Source: Molanna angustata
Lineage: Eukaryota > Arthropoda > Insecta > Trichoptera > Molannidae
Direction of reading: 5' to 3'
NCBI GenBank assembly: GCA_963576475.1
Contig: OY754978.1
Span: 3,583,364 to 3,647,363, forward strand
DNA length: 64,000 nt
Under the pieces are notes generated by a model. That model ran no database searches. It saw nothing but the letters and a program-made list of their open reading frames with translations, and was not told the DNA's origin. The translations under genes and the position numbers were made by a program. Positions 34,935 through 47,260 of the stretch are shown piece by piece (within the stretch, counting starts at the first letter, position 1; each line of letters starts with the position of its first letter).

Positions 34935-37900
34935 CTAGCTTTTATGTCCCGCCGTTGGCCAAGAATGTAAAATTGTGAAGGAAAAAGCAATCGTTTTTAT
35001 AATATTGTCACCCAATTATTTTGCGAAATCGGACTATGAAAAGTGGTTTGAAATATGATTGAATTTGATTGTAAAATGTTCAAGTGATGGCCACAACTCA
35101 TTATTTTTTTATATATTGCTATAAAGTGTGAATGAAGTATAATATATAATTTCTGCACGCATGGACTATGCGAAATGGTTTTAAATATGACTGTTTATCA
35201 ACGTTGTAAAGAGATTGGTTTGGCCACGACCCCCCTTTTTAAATATTACCATCGAAAACAAATTGTAATATGTACCTATTGAAAATTTAGTAATTTTGGA
35301 TGTTGGGATGTGGTTAAAATTTGATTAAACAAATGTACTGAAAAGATCTAGTGTTGGTCACATCCCATTCGTTTTTATATTTTTTCATCAAGTGTGTATT
35401 ATATTTTTGCACAATTAGACTGATAGACTTAAAATTGACACAAAAGTCTACATTAACGAAGAAGTAGAAGACTTAAACTATAGTAAATAGTTTTTAATTT
35501 GAATATAAACGTTGTGAAGAGTTCAGTAATGGCCACAACCCCCATTATTTAAATATCGTCAACGAAATCAAATATGAAGGTGTTGAAAATTATTCAAAAT
35601 AGGATGATATAAATGGTTTAAATTTGATTAAACAAAAGTATTGAAAAGATTCTAGTGCAGATTACATCGTCACATCCCACATCCCATTCGTTTTTACATA
35701 TGTATTTTCATCAAGTGTGCATATCGTTAATAATATTTCTGCACAATAGACTATTAGACTTAAAACTAACCCAAAAGTCTAAATAAAAAAGAGAAGAATA
35801 AGTATAAGACTATAAGAAATAGTTTGTATAAAAAACTATTCCAATGGTCTACATAAAATAAGAAAAAATACATAAAATAGAAGAATTAGAATATTGGAAA
35901 TAGATTGTATAAAAACTGACTAAAAGTTCTTCATAAAAGAAGAAGAAGATTAATCTATAGGAAAGAGTTTGTATAAAATTCACCCAAGTTCTACATAAAA
36001 TAAGAAAACGAAGAAAAATACTAAAGGAAATAGTTTGTGTAAAAACTGTAAGGTCTACATAAAATTAAGAAGAAAATGAATTAGACTCCATGATCCGTCG
36101 CTTCAGACCCTTCAGAACCTCCCGTCCCTTCAGGCCCTTCAGTACCTCCCGTCCCTTCAATCCATCATTACGTCCCTTCCAATCAGGCCCTTCAGTAGGT
36201 ACCTCCCGTCCCTTCAGGCCCTTTTATACCTCTCGTCCCTTCAGGCCCTTTAGTGCATCCCTTCCCTTCATTACATCCCGTCCCTTCAGTCAGTTAAGAA
36301 AAGTTTAAATCCAGAAACCATCCTGGAAGAACCGCGAAGAGATGAAAGGACCTTCTTTTCCCAGGATACTCCACCTTTAAAGGTAAAATGACTAAATACA
36401 CGAAGAAGAAGAAGAAAAAAGTTTAAATTCAGATACCTGCGAAGATATGGAAGGAAAATTGGACCTTCTTCTCCCAGGATAGTCCACCTTCATAGGTAAA
36501 ATGACCAAATGCACGATGAAGAAGAAAAAGAAGAAGAAGAAAAAAGTTTATATCCAAAAACCGTCTTGGAAGACTTGCGAAGAGTTGGAAGGACAGTTGG
36601 ACCTTCTTCTCCCAGGATTCTCCAACTTCATAGGTAAAATGACCAAAAATACACGAAGAAGAAGAAGAAGAAGAAAAAAGTTTAAATCCAGAAACCTGCG
36701 AAGAGATGGAAGGACAGTTGGACCTTCTTCTCCCAGGTTAGTCCACCTTCATAGGTAAAATGACCAAATACACGACGAAGAAAAAGAAGAAAAAAGTTTA
36801 TATGCAGAACCCGTCCTGGAAGACCTGTGAAGAGATGGAAGGACAGTTGGACCTTCTTGTCCCAGAATACTGCAACTTCATATGTAAAATGACCAAATAC
36901 ACGAAGAAGAAGAAGAAGAAAAAAGTTTAAATCCAGAAACCGTCCTGGAGGACCTGCGAAGAGATGGAGGGACAGTCGGACTTTCTTTTCCCAGGATATT
37001 CCCCCTTCATAGGTAAAATGACCAAATACACGAAGAAGAAGAAGAATAAGAAAAAAGTTTAAATCCAGAAACCATCCCGGGCATACGCTCGACAATTCAC
37101 CAAAGTTTCATTGTAATCGGACAAACGGTTTAGGAGCACGTAGCATACATGCATCCATTCATACATACATAAATAAATAAATAAAATAATTTTCCTATAG
37201 GAAATCAGTATATTGTTGATTTGTAAGTAAATAGTATTAGGTAGGTACCTACCTACAACAATGTTCTAAATAAATTCGATTCATAACAAATTTTATTTGA
37301 ATATCAGAATCTTTCCGTAACCATAGTAACCATTCCAACATATAAAATATTAATATCAAATGGGCTCGATACATTTTTTGGATATGTAGGTAGGTACCTA
37401 CATTGGTTTGTTCGAAGCCACAAAAACGAAAATTGTCCGAAATATCAAATATTATATACAAATTATGCAATTTTATTATGCCTATATCTTTACTAATAAT
37501 TAACAGACTTTTACAATATATGTCTTATAACTTGCTGTAATGTCTTGTGTTTCATTTTATTATTTCATAATCACATTTATTTCAAAGGTATATTATTTTA
37601 AAGAACATATTCATTCGGTAGGAAAATGAAATATCGTTTGAAAAGATACTAAAATGGCGGGGTTATATGTACAAAACGCTTACTTTAAAAATAAGTTAAA
37701 CATTATAATTAGACAAAATATTCACCATGTTTTCACTTAAAAGCTAAGTTATACTTGAAAATATATTTTTTTTGTGTAAATACGTACTTCTAACTTTTAA
37801 ACTAACAGATATTTGCGTGCAAAATGTACACTTTTTTGACAGATATGACTTGGAAAATTTTGTATGAAAAAAATAATTATTGAAATATTTTTAAAATTCA

Positions 37901-38060
37901 GCATTTTTATCGCATTATTTTTAGCGTGACACTGCATCAGGTATACTGGTACATGTTCGCACATAAATTAGATTTTTAGATGCTCTTGGTTTTTCAAAAG
38001 GCGTGAGACAAACACACACACACACACACACTAACATATTGATTGCTTTATTACTTTAGA
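34935..38060 (-). mobile_element. Helitron-like element H, copy 1 (tandem partner)
   Basis: On the minus strand the element begins TCTAAAGTAATAAAGCAATC at 38060 and ends GGGACATAAAAGCTAG at 34935, followed by host T. These are Helitron-type ends (TC ... CTRR, host T). The interior has a (CA)n tract just inside the 5' end (38012-38030), a unique 5' block, and several arrays of short modules. A 1.1-kb block at 36070-37190 is absent from copy 2 and matches parts of the 26.2-kb Helitron. No Rep/helicase ORF, so non-autonomous. Confidence 0.8.
36090..37080. repeat. Minisatellites inside Helitron copy 1
   Basis: 36090-36295 is a degenerate array of cagtacctcccgtcccttca units, the reverse complement of the 26.6-kb array. 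It is followed by about six units of 115-138 bp (ggtaaaatgaccaaatacac, (gaa)n, gtttaaatccagaaaccgtc, tggaaggacagttggacctt). ORFs here, rich in FGHFTYE-like repeats, are artefacts. Confidence 0.85.
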
Positions 38061-38296
38061 CTAGCTTTTATGTCCCGCCGTTGGCCAAGAATGTAAATTA
38101 GTTAAGAAATAAGCAATCGTTTATATAATATTGTCACACAAAATTTTTGCTAATTCTTACTATGAAAAGTAGTTTGAAATTTAATTGAGTTTAAGCGGTG
38201 TAAAATGTTCAAGTGATGGCTACAACCCATTTGCTTTTATATATAAGTACATAAAATTTCTGCACGCATCGACTATGGGAAATGGTTTTAAATATT

Positions 38297-39185
38297 TATT
38301 TATTGATTCACGGCTCAAAGCCCTTTACAAAATTAAATAATACATGACACAGCATAAACAAAAGAAAACAATTTATAAACATCTAGACATAACAACGGTA
38401 GCAAAGGATATATAAAGAAAAATAAAAACATATAAGAAAGGTAAATTAAACAACAAAGTACATACATTAAAAAATAAAAAATAAAAACTCAAATAATAAT
38501 ACTACATAGCATGAACATAAGAATATACTGACTGAATAATATAAAAATGAATGGTATGAACTACCTACACACTTAGCCACACTAAATCAGAGAATGCTGC
38601 CAGATGTGACTATATATTACATTATTGAATTAAATAAAATAAAAACCAAATGTACAAAAATATATAAAATGTAAAATATATAAAAATGTAAAAAATATAT
38701 AAAAATGTAAAAATATATAAATATATAAAAATATATAAAAATGAAAACAACTGACTACACAATCATTTGGGGGTATGTTTTTGAAAATGTTTTAATAAAG
38801 TAAATTTATATTCATTAAAAGAAATGAAGAAAGGGTCAGTCAGATAACCATAGTCATTGCCCAATCGATAGATTCTATTCAATGGAGTGTTGTATAAATA
38901 ATAAGTGTTGTAAAATGACTGAGCGCGGGTTGTTCCGGACTTTGTAGGAAAAATGTAGTATATAAATATATGTACAATATTAGTTTTTAATTGTAGTTTA
39001 TATGTATATATGTATGTATGTGTATATATACGTATATACATATTTTTATATTTTTTGCATATTATAAAATTGTTACAATTAAGATCACAGCCAAAAATCC
39101 CCTTAAGGGATTAGGCAAAATAACATGATAATTGTAATTATATTCTTTATCAATAAAATAAATAAAAAACAAAAAAATAAAGAGA
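38297..39185 (-). mobile_element. LINE fragment(s) inserted in Helitron copy 2
   Basis: Present in copy 2 but absent at the matching place in copy 1 (35185) and copy 3. A minus-strand frame (38763-39041) ends PLNRIYRLGNDYGYLTDPFF then ISFNEYKFTLLKHFQKHTPK, a LINE C-terminus, with a 3' tail (aataaataaa on the minus strand) at 38297. The right edge (39100-39185) looks like another LINE tail in plus orientation, so two fragments may be joined. Confidence 0.65.
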
Positions 39186-41467
39186 AAACGTTGTAAAGAG
39201 TTTGGTTTTGGCCACAACCCCTATTTTTATATATTGTCATCGAACGCAAATAATGTGTTTTTAATATTTAGTAATTTTGGATGATGGGAAATGGTTTAAA
39301 AATTGTTTAAACAAAAGTACTGAAAAGATTCTAGTGTTGGTCACATCCCATTCGTTTTTATATTTTTCGTCAAGTGTGCATATAGTTTATTATATTTTTG
39401 CACAGTAAAACTGATAAAACTTAAAATTGACACAAAAGTCTACATTACAGAAGAAGAAGACTTAAACTATGTTAAGAAGAAGACTTAAATAGTGTTTAAG
39501 ACTTAAATAAATTTGAATATAAACGTTGTGAAGAGTCCAGTAATGGCCACAACCCCGATTTATTTATATATTGTCATAAAAATTAAATGCGTATTTATTG
39601 AAAATTAAGCAATATATGATGATATATTAAATGGTGTAAATTTGATTGAACAAAAGTATTGAGAAGATTCTAGTGTTGGTCACATCCCATTCGTTTTTAT
39701 GTAATTTCATCAAGTGTGCATGTTGTTTATATTTCTGTACAATAGACTATTAGACTTAAAACTAACCCAAAGGCTAAATAAAAAAGAAGAAGAAGTATAA
39801 GACTATAACAAATAGTTTGTAATAAAAACTGACCCAATAGTCTACATAAAAGATGAAATAGAAGAATTACACAATAAGAAATGTATTATATAAAAAACTG
39901 ACCAAAAGTTCTTCACAAAAGAAGAAGATGAATTATTGGACTATAGGAAATATTTTATATAAAACTCACCCAAGGTCTACATAAAATAAGAAGAAGAAGA
40001 ATTAGACTAATGGAAATAGTTTGCATAAAAACTGACCCAAAGGTCTACATATTAGAAGAAATAGATTGTATAAAAACTGACGCAAAGGTCAACATAAAAG
40101 AAGAAGAAGAAGAATTAGACGAAAGGAAAAGTTTGTATGAAAACTCTCCCTTGGTCTTCATAAAAGAGGAAAAATTAGACTATAGGAAGTTAGTTTATAT
40201 AAAATTCAACAAAGGTCTACATAAAATTAGAAAAAAAAGAATTACGTTAAAAGAAATAGTTGGTATCAAAACTGGCCCAGAGGTCTACATAAAATAATAA
40301 GAAGAAGAATTAGATTATAGGAATAAGTTTGTATAAAAACTCACCCAAAGGGCTACATAAAAGAAGAGGAAGAAGATGAATTAGACTATAGGAAATAGTT
40401 TGTATAAAAACTCACCCAAGGTCTACATAAATTAAGAAAAAGAAAAATTAGACTATAGGAAATAGTTTATTTATGAACTGTCCCAAATGACTTCACAAAA
40501 GAAGAGGAAGAAGAATTAAACTCCAAGAAATAGTTTGTATAAAAAATCACCCAAAGGTCTACTTAAAGAAAAGAAGAATTTCACTATAGGAAATAGTTTG
40601 TAGATTGAATGACATGTGTATTATAGTTAACCTTAGATAGTTTAATAATTTTCCTATACGAAATTAGTATATTGTTGGTTTTTAAGTAGTATTAGGTATG
40701 TAGGTACCTACCTACAATGATGTTCTAAATTAATTCGAATTCGATTTATAACAAATTTTATTTGAATATAAGAATGTGTCCGTTACCATAGTAACCATAG
40801 AACATGTAAAAAATATCAAATGGTTTGTAGACATTTTTTGAATAATATATAGGTACCTACATTGGTTTGTTCGATGCCATAAAAATGAAAATTGTCCGAA
40901 ATATCAAATATTATATACAAATTATGCAATTTTATTATGCCTATATCTTTACTAATAATTAACAGACTTTTACAATATACGTCTTAAAACTTGCTGTAAT
41001 GTCTTGTGTTTCATTTTATTATTTCATAATTATATTTATTTCAAAGGTTTATTATTTTCAAGAACATATTCATTCGGTAGGAAAATGAAATATTGTATGA
41101 AAAGATATTAAAATGGCGGCATTTATGTACAAAACGCTTACTTTAAAAATAAGTTAAACATTATAATTATACATAATATTCACCATGTTTTTCACTTAAA
41201 CGCTAAGTAATACTTGAAAGTAAATTTTTTTCGTGTAAATACGTACTTCTAACTTTTGAACTAACAGATATTTGCGTGCAAAATGTACACTTTTTTGACA
41301 GATACGACTTGGAAAATTTTGTATGAAAAAAATAATTATTGAAATATTTTTAAAATTCAGCATTTTTATCGCATTATTTTTAGCGTGACACTGCATCAGG
41401 TATACAGGTACACATTCGCACATAAATTAGATTTTTAGATGCTCTTGGTTTTTCAGAAGGCGTGAGA

Positions 41468-41550
<83 letters not shown>
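41468..41550. repeat. (CA)n microsatellite
   Basis: About 40 CA dinucleotides, located 30 bp inside the 5' end of Helitron copy 2. Copies 1 and 3 carry shorter tracts at the same place. Confidence 0.95.
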
Positions 41551-41552
<2 letters not shown>

Positions 41553-41582
41553 TAACATTTTGATTGCTTTATTACTTTAGAT

Positions 41583-41694
41583 TACGTAGCAAAGGAAAGG
41601 AAGGAAAGGGAGAGGGATCAGGTATTTTCGGAGAGATATCCCTGCTTTAGTCTTTTCTTGAAAATGGAAAGCGAGTTTGACGAAGTTATATCGC
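41583..41694 (-). mobile_element. LINE family L fragment
   Basis: gagggatcaggtattttcgg and tgctttagtcttttcttgaa match 8320-8375 of the 8-kb copy. It overlaps in content with the fragment at 34645-34934, so the two are separate copies and not one LINE split by the Helitrons. Confidence 0.65.
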
Positions 41695-41940
41695 TCGTTT
41701 GCGAGAACAACAACACAAGTCAAAAAATCCGATTTTTGAGTTAATAATGAAGAAATATTGTGTTTATCAATATTACAGTGAATATATGGCAGTGAAACGA
41801 CGACACATGTGCTGTTTCTCTCGCACTTATAGATATATTGTACTGAGAATTTGAGACGACATGAATATTGATAAACAACATTTCTGTATTATTAACTCAA
41901 AAATCGGATTTTTGACTAATGTCGTTGTTATCGCAAACGA
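41695..41940. mobile_element. Fold-back MITE, about 80-bp imperfect arms
   Basis: The left arm starts TCGTTTGCGAGAACAACAAC; the right arm complement starts TCGTTTGCGATAACAACGAC. Both continue through aatccgatttttgagttaat and tttatcaatatt. About 90 bp of unrelated loop lies between. No equal target duplication is visible. Confidence 0.7.
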
Positions 41941-41979
41941 AAAATTCACTCTCACCAACATATATTATCAAATGCTTTC

Positions 41980-43018
41980 ACTAATATTTTTACTTTGTCT
42001 TTATTATATAAAACTCTTGTTAGAAGCCACCTTGAATATAATTCCACTGTTTGGTCTCCTTGTTATTCTATTCATATTAATACTTTGGAAAAAGTTCAGA
42101 GAAAATTTCTTAGGTTTATTAATTTTAAACTTGGAATACCGATTGATTATATAAATTATAACAGTCTTATGAAGCTAACCAATTTATTGCCACTGTCACA
42201 GAGAATAATTTTAGCAGATCTGTTATTTTTATTTAAAATATTAAACTCGCATACTGACACCCCTTACTTGCTCAGTGCTATAAATTTGCGGGTGCCGTCC
42301 CTGGTCACACGCAGTACCGCGCCATTTTATTGTCATACTAACACTAGCGTATACCGGGCTAATTCAACCTTGCAAAGACTGCATAGTTTGGGGAACCAGT
42401 ATGCACAATACACAGATATATTTAATGACTCGATCGGCATCTATAGAAGTTGCCTATACACTGCACTTGTTAATGAGACCAAACATTAGATTATTTTGTC
42501 GGTTTTTAAACTACTTTTCTCATTTCTTTTTTCCTGTATTAATTTTTGCATGTATGTTTACTTTTTTTTTCATATTTTTAACATGTTCTTCATTGTTTAT
42601 TTACATATTTTTGCATGCTTTTTGTTTATTTTTTACATATTTTTTACATATTTGTTACATGATTTTCATTATTTTTTACATGTATTTTGTTTATTTTTTT
42701 TTACATATTTTTACATGTTTTTTGTTTATTTTTTTACATATTTTTGAATGTTTCTCGCATGTTTTTTTTTACATATTTTTTTTTTTTAAATGTTTTTCAT
42801 TATTTTTTACATATTTTTTTAATGTTTTTCATTATTTTTTACATATTTTTACATGTTTTCACCTTTTTTATATTGTTATTCATTTTTTATTTTCGTTTTG
42901 TATATTTGTTTGTTTTTATTTGTTTTTTTTTTAAATTCTGTTGTTTTTAATATATTATGTATACTTGTATGTGTAAAAGGTTATCAAACCGTAAATTGAA
43001 ATTAAATAAATATATTAT
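41980..43018 (+). mobile_element. CR1/Jockey-like LINE, 3' part
   Basis: 164-codon open frame (41995-42489): LLYKTLVRSHLEYNSTVWSP, VQRKFLRFINFKLGIP, LADLLFLFKILNSHTDTPYL, VYRANSTLQRLHSLGNQYAQ, then a stop. This is an intact RT C-terminal segment. The 3' region is a T-rich degenerate array of ttttttacatat units (42530-42860), ending attaaataaatatattatc. Truncated 5', where it meets the MITE. Confidence 0.8.
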
Positions 43019-43910
43019 CTATAATCAAACCCCCCTCTCCCCTCCTTTCCTCGCACTTCTGTTCGTGCAGCTCTTTCTCTCTCACAATTCTCAATTCTCG
43101 GATCTATTGGTTATATATTGTGGCAGATAGTTGATTTGGGGAACTGAAGGTAGTCCACTGTATATTATGCAACTGCCTTATGCTGTGTTTTTCGAACAAA
43201 GATTAACGAGCTGCCATCGCAAATTTTGAAAAAGCACATTTTTACGCAGTTTTCGGTACATAACACTCGGATATTAAAAATCGTAGAATTCTTTTTTTTA
43301 GTACCAATCGAAAGACTATTTCTTTGTCGAGATAAAATGTTTTTCACATTTTTTAAAATTTCCTTTTTAATTGATATATAACCCTTTTTCGAAAACCTAT
43401 TTTCAAACATTAATAATTTGTGTTGTCTTTGCGCACATATTTTGAAAAACCTGTGAAATATATAGTCTTATTTTTAGCAAAAATAATATTAACGTATATT
43501 TATCGTAAAAGTTTGTTTGTAACTTTTTTCAAAAAGTTAAAATTAATATCGATTTTTTTGATTTCAAAAAAACATAATTTGGCAAGAAAAAGTTGATTTT
43601 CAAAGCGCTAAAAACACACATTTTGAGAATTGAAACTGAATAAAAAAAAATTACATAATAATTAAACCTTTATCTATATAAATCATTGAAAAAAAATTTT
43701 AAAAAAATAAATTTCATATGATATTTATTAATTGAAAATTACCCTTTTTTGTTTTTAATTTCCATATTCAGTTTGCGGCTGACGGCCGAACTGAACGGAC
43801 GTGTCCTTTGTGTCAATTTTTGTCACGTTTGACCGTTTGGAATGATCGAAAAACGAACTTCATTCGCTAAAAGCGGGAAGGTCTAAAATACAAAATAATA
43901 TTTTTTTTTT
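43019..43910. other. Gene-free stretch
   Basis: A pyrimidine-rich patch at 43028-43085 and a GC-richer patch at 43770-43830. No coding or repeat signal recognised. Confidence 0.4.
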
Positions 43911-43911
43911 C

Positions 43912-45395
43912 ATATTGTTCATACATACCATCAATATTACGTACCTATTGATGGGATAGGCACAGAAAACCGAGCGCCATACACGATAAATTCAAATTTA
44001 GATAAAAGCCACAATTGGATTTCATAAACATAGATATATTCCATCATGTTATGTACCTATTATTGGGGTAGGCAGAGAAAACCGAGCGCCATACACGATA
44101 AATTTAAATTTACATAATAGCCACAATAGCATTTCACAAACATACAAACATGCATACATATATACATTCCATCATGCTATGTACCTATTATTTGGGTAGG
44201 CAGAGAAAACCGAGCGCCATACACGATAAATTCAAATTTAGATAAAAGCCACAATAGGATTTCATAAACATAAACACATGAATAAGAAGATAAATTACAT
44301 TCCGTCATGGTACCTATTATTGGGGTAGGCAGAGAAAACCGAGTGCCATACACAATAAATTCAAATTTAAATAATAGCCACAATAGGATTTCACAAACAT
44401 ACACACATACATACATAGAAACATTCCATAATGTTATGTACCTATTATTGGGGTAGGCAGAGAAAACCGAGCCCCATACACGATAAATTTAAATTTACAT
44501 AATAGCCACAATAGGATTTCACAAACATACAAACATGCATACATATATACATTCCATCATGCTATGTACCTATTATTTGGGTAGGCAGAGAAAACCAAGC
44601 GCCATACACGATAAATTCAAATTTAAATAATAGCCACAATAGAATTTCACAAACATACACACATACATACATAGAAACATTCCATAATGTTATGTACCAA
44701 TTATTGGGGTAGGCAGAGAAAACCGAGCGCCATACATGATAAATTCAAATTTAAATAATAGTCACAATAGGATTTCACAAACATACACACATGCATACAT
44801 AGATAAATTACATTCCGTCATGGTACCTATTATTGGGTTAGGCAGAGAAAACCGAGTGCCATACACAATAAATTCAAATTATAATAATAGCCACAATAGG
44901 ATTTCACAAACATACACACATACATACATACATAGAAACATTCCATAATGTTATGTACCTATTATTGGGGTAGGCAGAGAAAACCGAGCGCCATACATGA
45001 TGAATTCAAATTTAAATAATAGTCACAATAGGATTTCACAAACATACACACATGCATACATAGATAAATTACCGTCATGGTACCTATTATTGGGGTAGGC
45101 AGAGAAAACCGAGTGCCATACACAATAAATTCAAATTTAAATAATAGCCACAATAGGATTTCACAAACATACACACATACATACATAGAAACATTCCATA
45201 ATGTTATGTACCTATTATTGGGGTAGGCAGAGAAAACTGAGAGCCATACATGATAAATTCAAATATTAAATAATAGCCACAATAGGATGTCACAAACATA
45301 CACATATGCAAACATAGATAAATTCCATTATGTTATGTACCTGTTGATGGGGTAGTCAGAGAAAACCGAGCGTCATACACGATAAATTAAAATTA
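43912..45395. repeat. 128-bp satellite, 12 copies, core from an RTE 3' end
   Basis: Twelve direct repeats; counted between the ggtaggcagagaaaaccgag cores, spacings are about 112 to 132 bp, mostly 128. Units alternate between a form with cattccataatgttatgtac and one with tacattccgtcatggtacc, hinting at dimers. The core in reverse (cggttttctctgcctacccc, then catgatgg) resembles the 3' UTR of RTE family A (cggttctctctgcctacccc ... cgtgatggtatgg at 52690-52740). The rest of each unit is AT-rich with catacatacat tracts. Short ORFs across it are artefacts. Confidence 0.93.
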
Positions 45396-46508
45396 ATGCT
45401 GTTCTAATTTGTTTTATGTTCTACATTCATTATTATTTTCTATGAAATGAATAGTACTTCCCAATTACTAATGTTGATATTGTATTATTATTAGGTTTTC
45501 ATATGTATTCTTGTTATTAAAATTTGTATACTTTGGTATTATCCACCCATTTCCTTTGACTGTTATTTTCAAACTGTCAGTTTGATGCATATAAGAAATC
45601 AACGAAAAATACAAAATTATATTTCTAGTTAAAATAATGCTTCAAAAATAAAATTAAATAAGTCTCCATTGTCTGTTATATTTGTGTATGTGTGTTTGTA
45701 AGTACACGATGTAGGAATAGATTTAATTTGCGTGTATTATTTAGGAAATATTTTTTTTATTTATATATTGTTTATTTTAAAAAAAATATTATTTACTATT
45801 TTCTTTATTTTGAACATATTTCTTCTTATTAAAAATAATATTATATCAAAAAAGGTAAAAAATGAATAAAAATAGGAAGAGTAATATAATTGTTCTTATT
45901 GCATGCTATTGAAAAAAAATGATATTGTCTTCTTGCAAAGATAATATTTTATATTTCTTCTCCAAAAATCATGACCTACTATGCCATAGTAAAAATATTT
46001 ACCGATGAAGATGCAATGACAGGTAGACAGTGTATAACACAATAGAATTAGGCATATTGTCATAAAAAGTACCTTATGTAAATGTTTGTATGAATGTAGG
46101 TAGGTACCAATGTAAAATTTCTTGCATTGATCACTATCTGGTGTCGCGTGTTGAAATACTCGATGGCATGGGCTGGAAACTTTTCAACTCTGTGCGGCCG
46201 ACACGAGCGCCGCGCTGAGCAAGATTTGGAACTAGATTTATACCTAAACATCGCGGGAGCGTTTGCAATGGCAGCCTCTTAAAGTACAGTTTAAATGTTT
46301 TGATTTCATAAAATTGTTCAAAAATTTTAGTGTTTCAATGCCGTCACCACCGACGCATTTTTGAATAATTTCATGAAATGAAAGTATTCTAACTATAATA
46401 TTACTGTTACTTTTGTTAAAACAACCCTGGTTTAGTTTCTTATATACTGTATAGGTACCTCCATGAGATGTATACTTTAAGTTTTTCTGCCATTCTCAAT
46501 ACATAGTA
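45396..46508. other. Gene-free AT-rich stretch with one GC-rich patch
   Basis: 46130-46270 is notably GC-rich (gtgcggccgacacgagcgcc) and could be a promoter or part of a repeat. It lies 240 bp upstream of the small ORF at 46509. Otherwise nothing recognised. Confidence 0.35.
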
Positions 46509-46622
46509 ATGGATGAAATGAAATTTGAAAGTTCAGACAAAGAAAACTGGATAATGACCGAAGATCCTAACTCATCTGACGTCGCAATTCGTAGAAAAGT
46601 ATCGATGGTTTTCTATGAATAA
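46509..46622 (+). CDS. Small ORF, hypothetical (possible first exon)
   Basis: ATG to TAA, 37 residues: MDEMKFESSDKENWIMTEDP then NSSDVAIRRKVSMVFYE. The acidic, evenly mixed composition is more protein-like than the surrounding shadow ORFs, and a GC-rich patch sits upstream. A weak donor (AGAAAA/GTATCG) could end an exon after RRK. No family recognised and no continuation found. It may also be a transposon remnant. Confidence 0.2.
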   Translation: MDEMKFESSDKENWIMTEDPNSSDVAIRRKVSMVFYE

Positions 46623-46839
46623 TTTTAGTGGTAAATATAGAAACTCTCAAGAAAACTAAACATTAAACAATAATATTTGATAAATTATAAAAAATATTCA
46701 TAATCAGAGGCCAATTGCGTGAAAACTATAAGTGATATCACTTTTGTATGATAATAGAGGTTAATAGCAAATTAACATAACGAACTCATTTCGATCGAAA
46801 ATAGAACTCAAATCTTGACAAATTTTGAACTAAAATGTC

Positions 46840-47260
46840 TTAACTATTAAAAGCCTGTGTTTGCCCACTGCAGGACAATGGCAACTCCTCTCCTACCGTT
46901 TATGTGTGACTCTCATCCATTGTGGAGTCCAACGAATCTTTAAATAATGTACATCCATCTTGTGTTCTCTTATCTCCTCTCAGTCATCTGTTATCTTTCA
47001 TTCTTGCTATGTGTCCTGCCCATTGCACTGATATTATCTCAACCACATCGGATAATTTGGTCTGACTGCGGATCCAGTCATTCTTCTTCCTGTCTTCTAG
47101 TATAATGGCCAACATTCCATTATCCTTTCAATTTTTATTTGTGCTTTTCGCAGTTTATTGACAGATTTTGGTTAAGGTCATCATAGTTTCCATGCCATAA
47201 GTGAAATGTGACATCAATTCCATTAGTACTTAATTATTGTATATGTACCTATCCATATTA
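46840..47260 (-). mobile_element. RTE-like LINE remnant, C-terminal part
   Basis: The minus strand contains sequence equivalent to the end of RTE ORFs (gcccactgcaggacaatggc on plus, the complement of the common 'VLQWA' end) and, further in, cacatagcaagaatgaaaga and atcagtgcaatgggcaggac, matching the usual RMT-RWAGH tail. Many frameshifts; 5' truncated. Confidence 0.6.

Larger units (their letters stand above)
38061..41581 (-). mobile_element. Helitron-like element H, copy 2 (tandem partner)
   Basis: Minus strand: host A, then TCTAAAGTAATAAAGCAATC from 41581, ending ACATAAAAGCTAG at 38061. The next base is the T of copy 1's own TC start, so copies 2 and 1 abut with no spacer. The interior includes the 5' block (aaaatggcgg, tagcgtgacactgcatcagg), a run of about ten 65-75-bp units (gtctacataaaagaagaaga, tataggaaatagtttgtata) at 39960-40600, and longer modules built on ggtcacatcccattcgtttt. 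Non-autonomous, and split by a LINE insertion at 38297-39185. Confidence 0.82.

Noticed and set aside
34645..41694. One family-L LINE interrupted by the Helitron pair
   Set aside because: The fragments on the two sides overlap in LINE coordinates (both contain the gatcaggtNtttt segment), so they are two copies.
42401..42950. Phe/Tyr-rich ORFs resembling membrane proteins
   Set aside because: T-rich degenerate repeat in a LINE 3' UTR; open in several frames.
44177..45186. Repeated MYVCVYVCEILLWLL ORFs
   Set aside because: Translation of the 128-bp satellite; no independent coding evidence.
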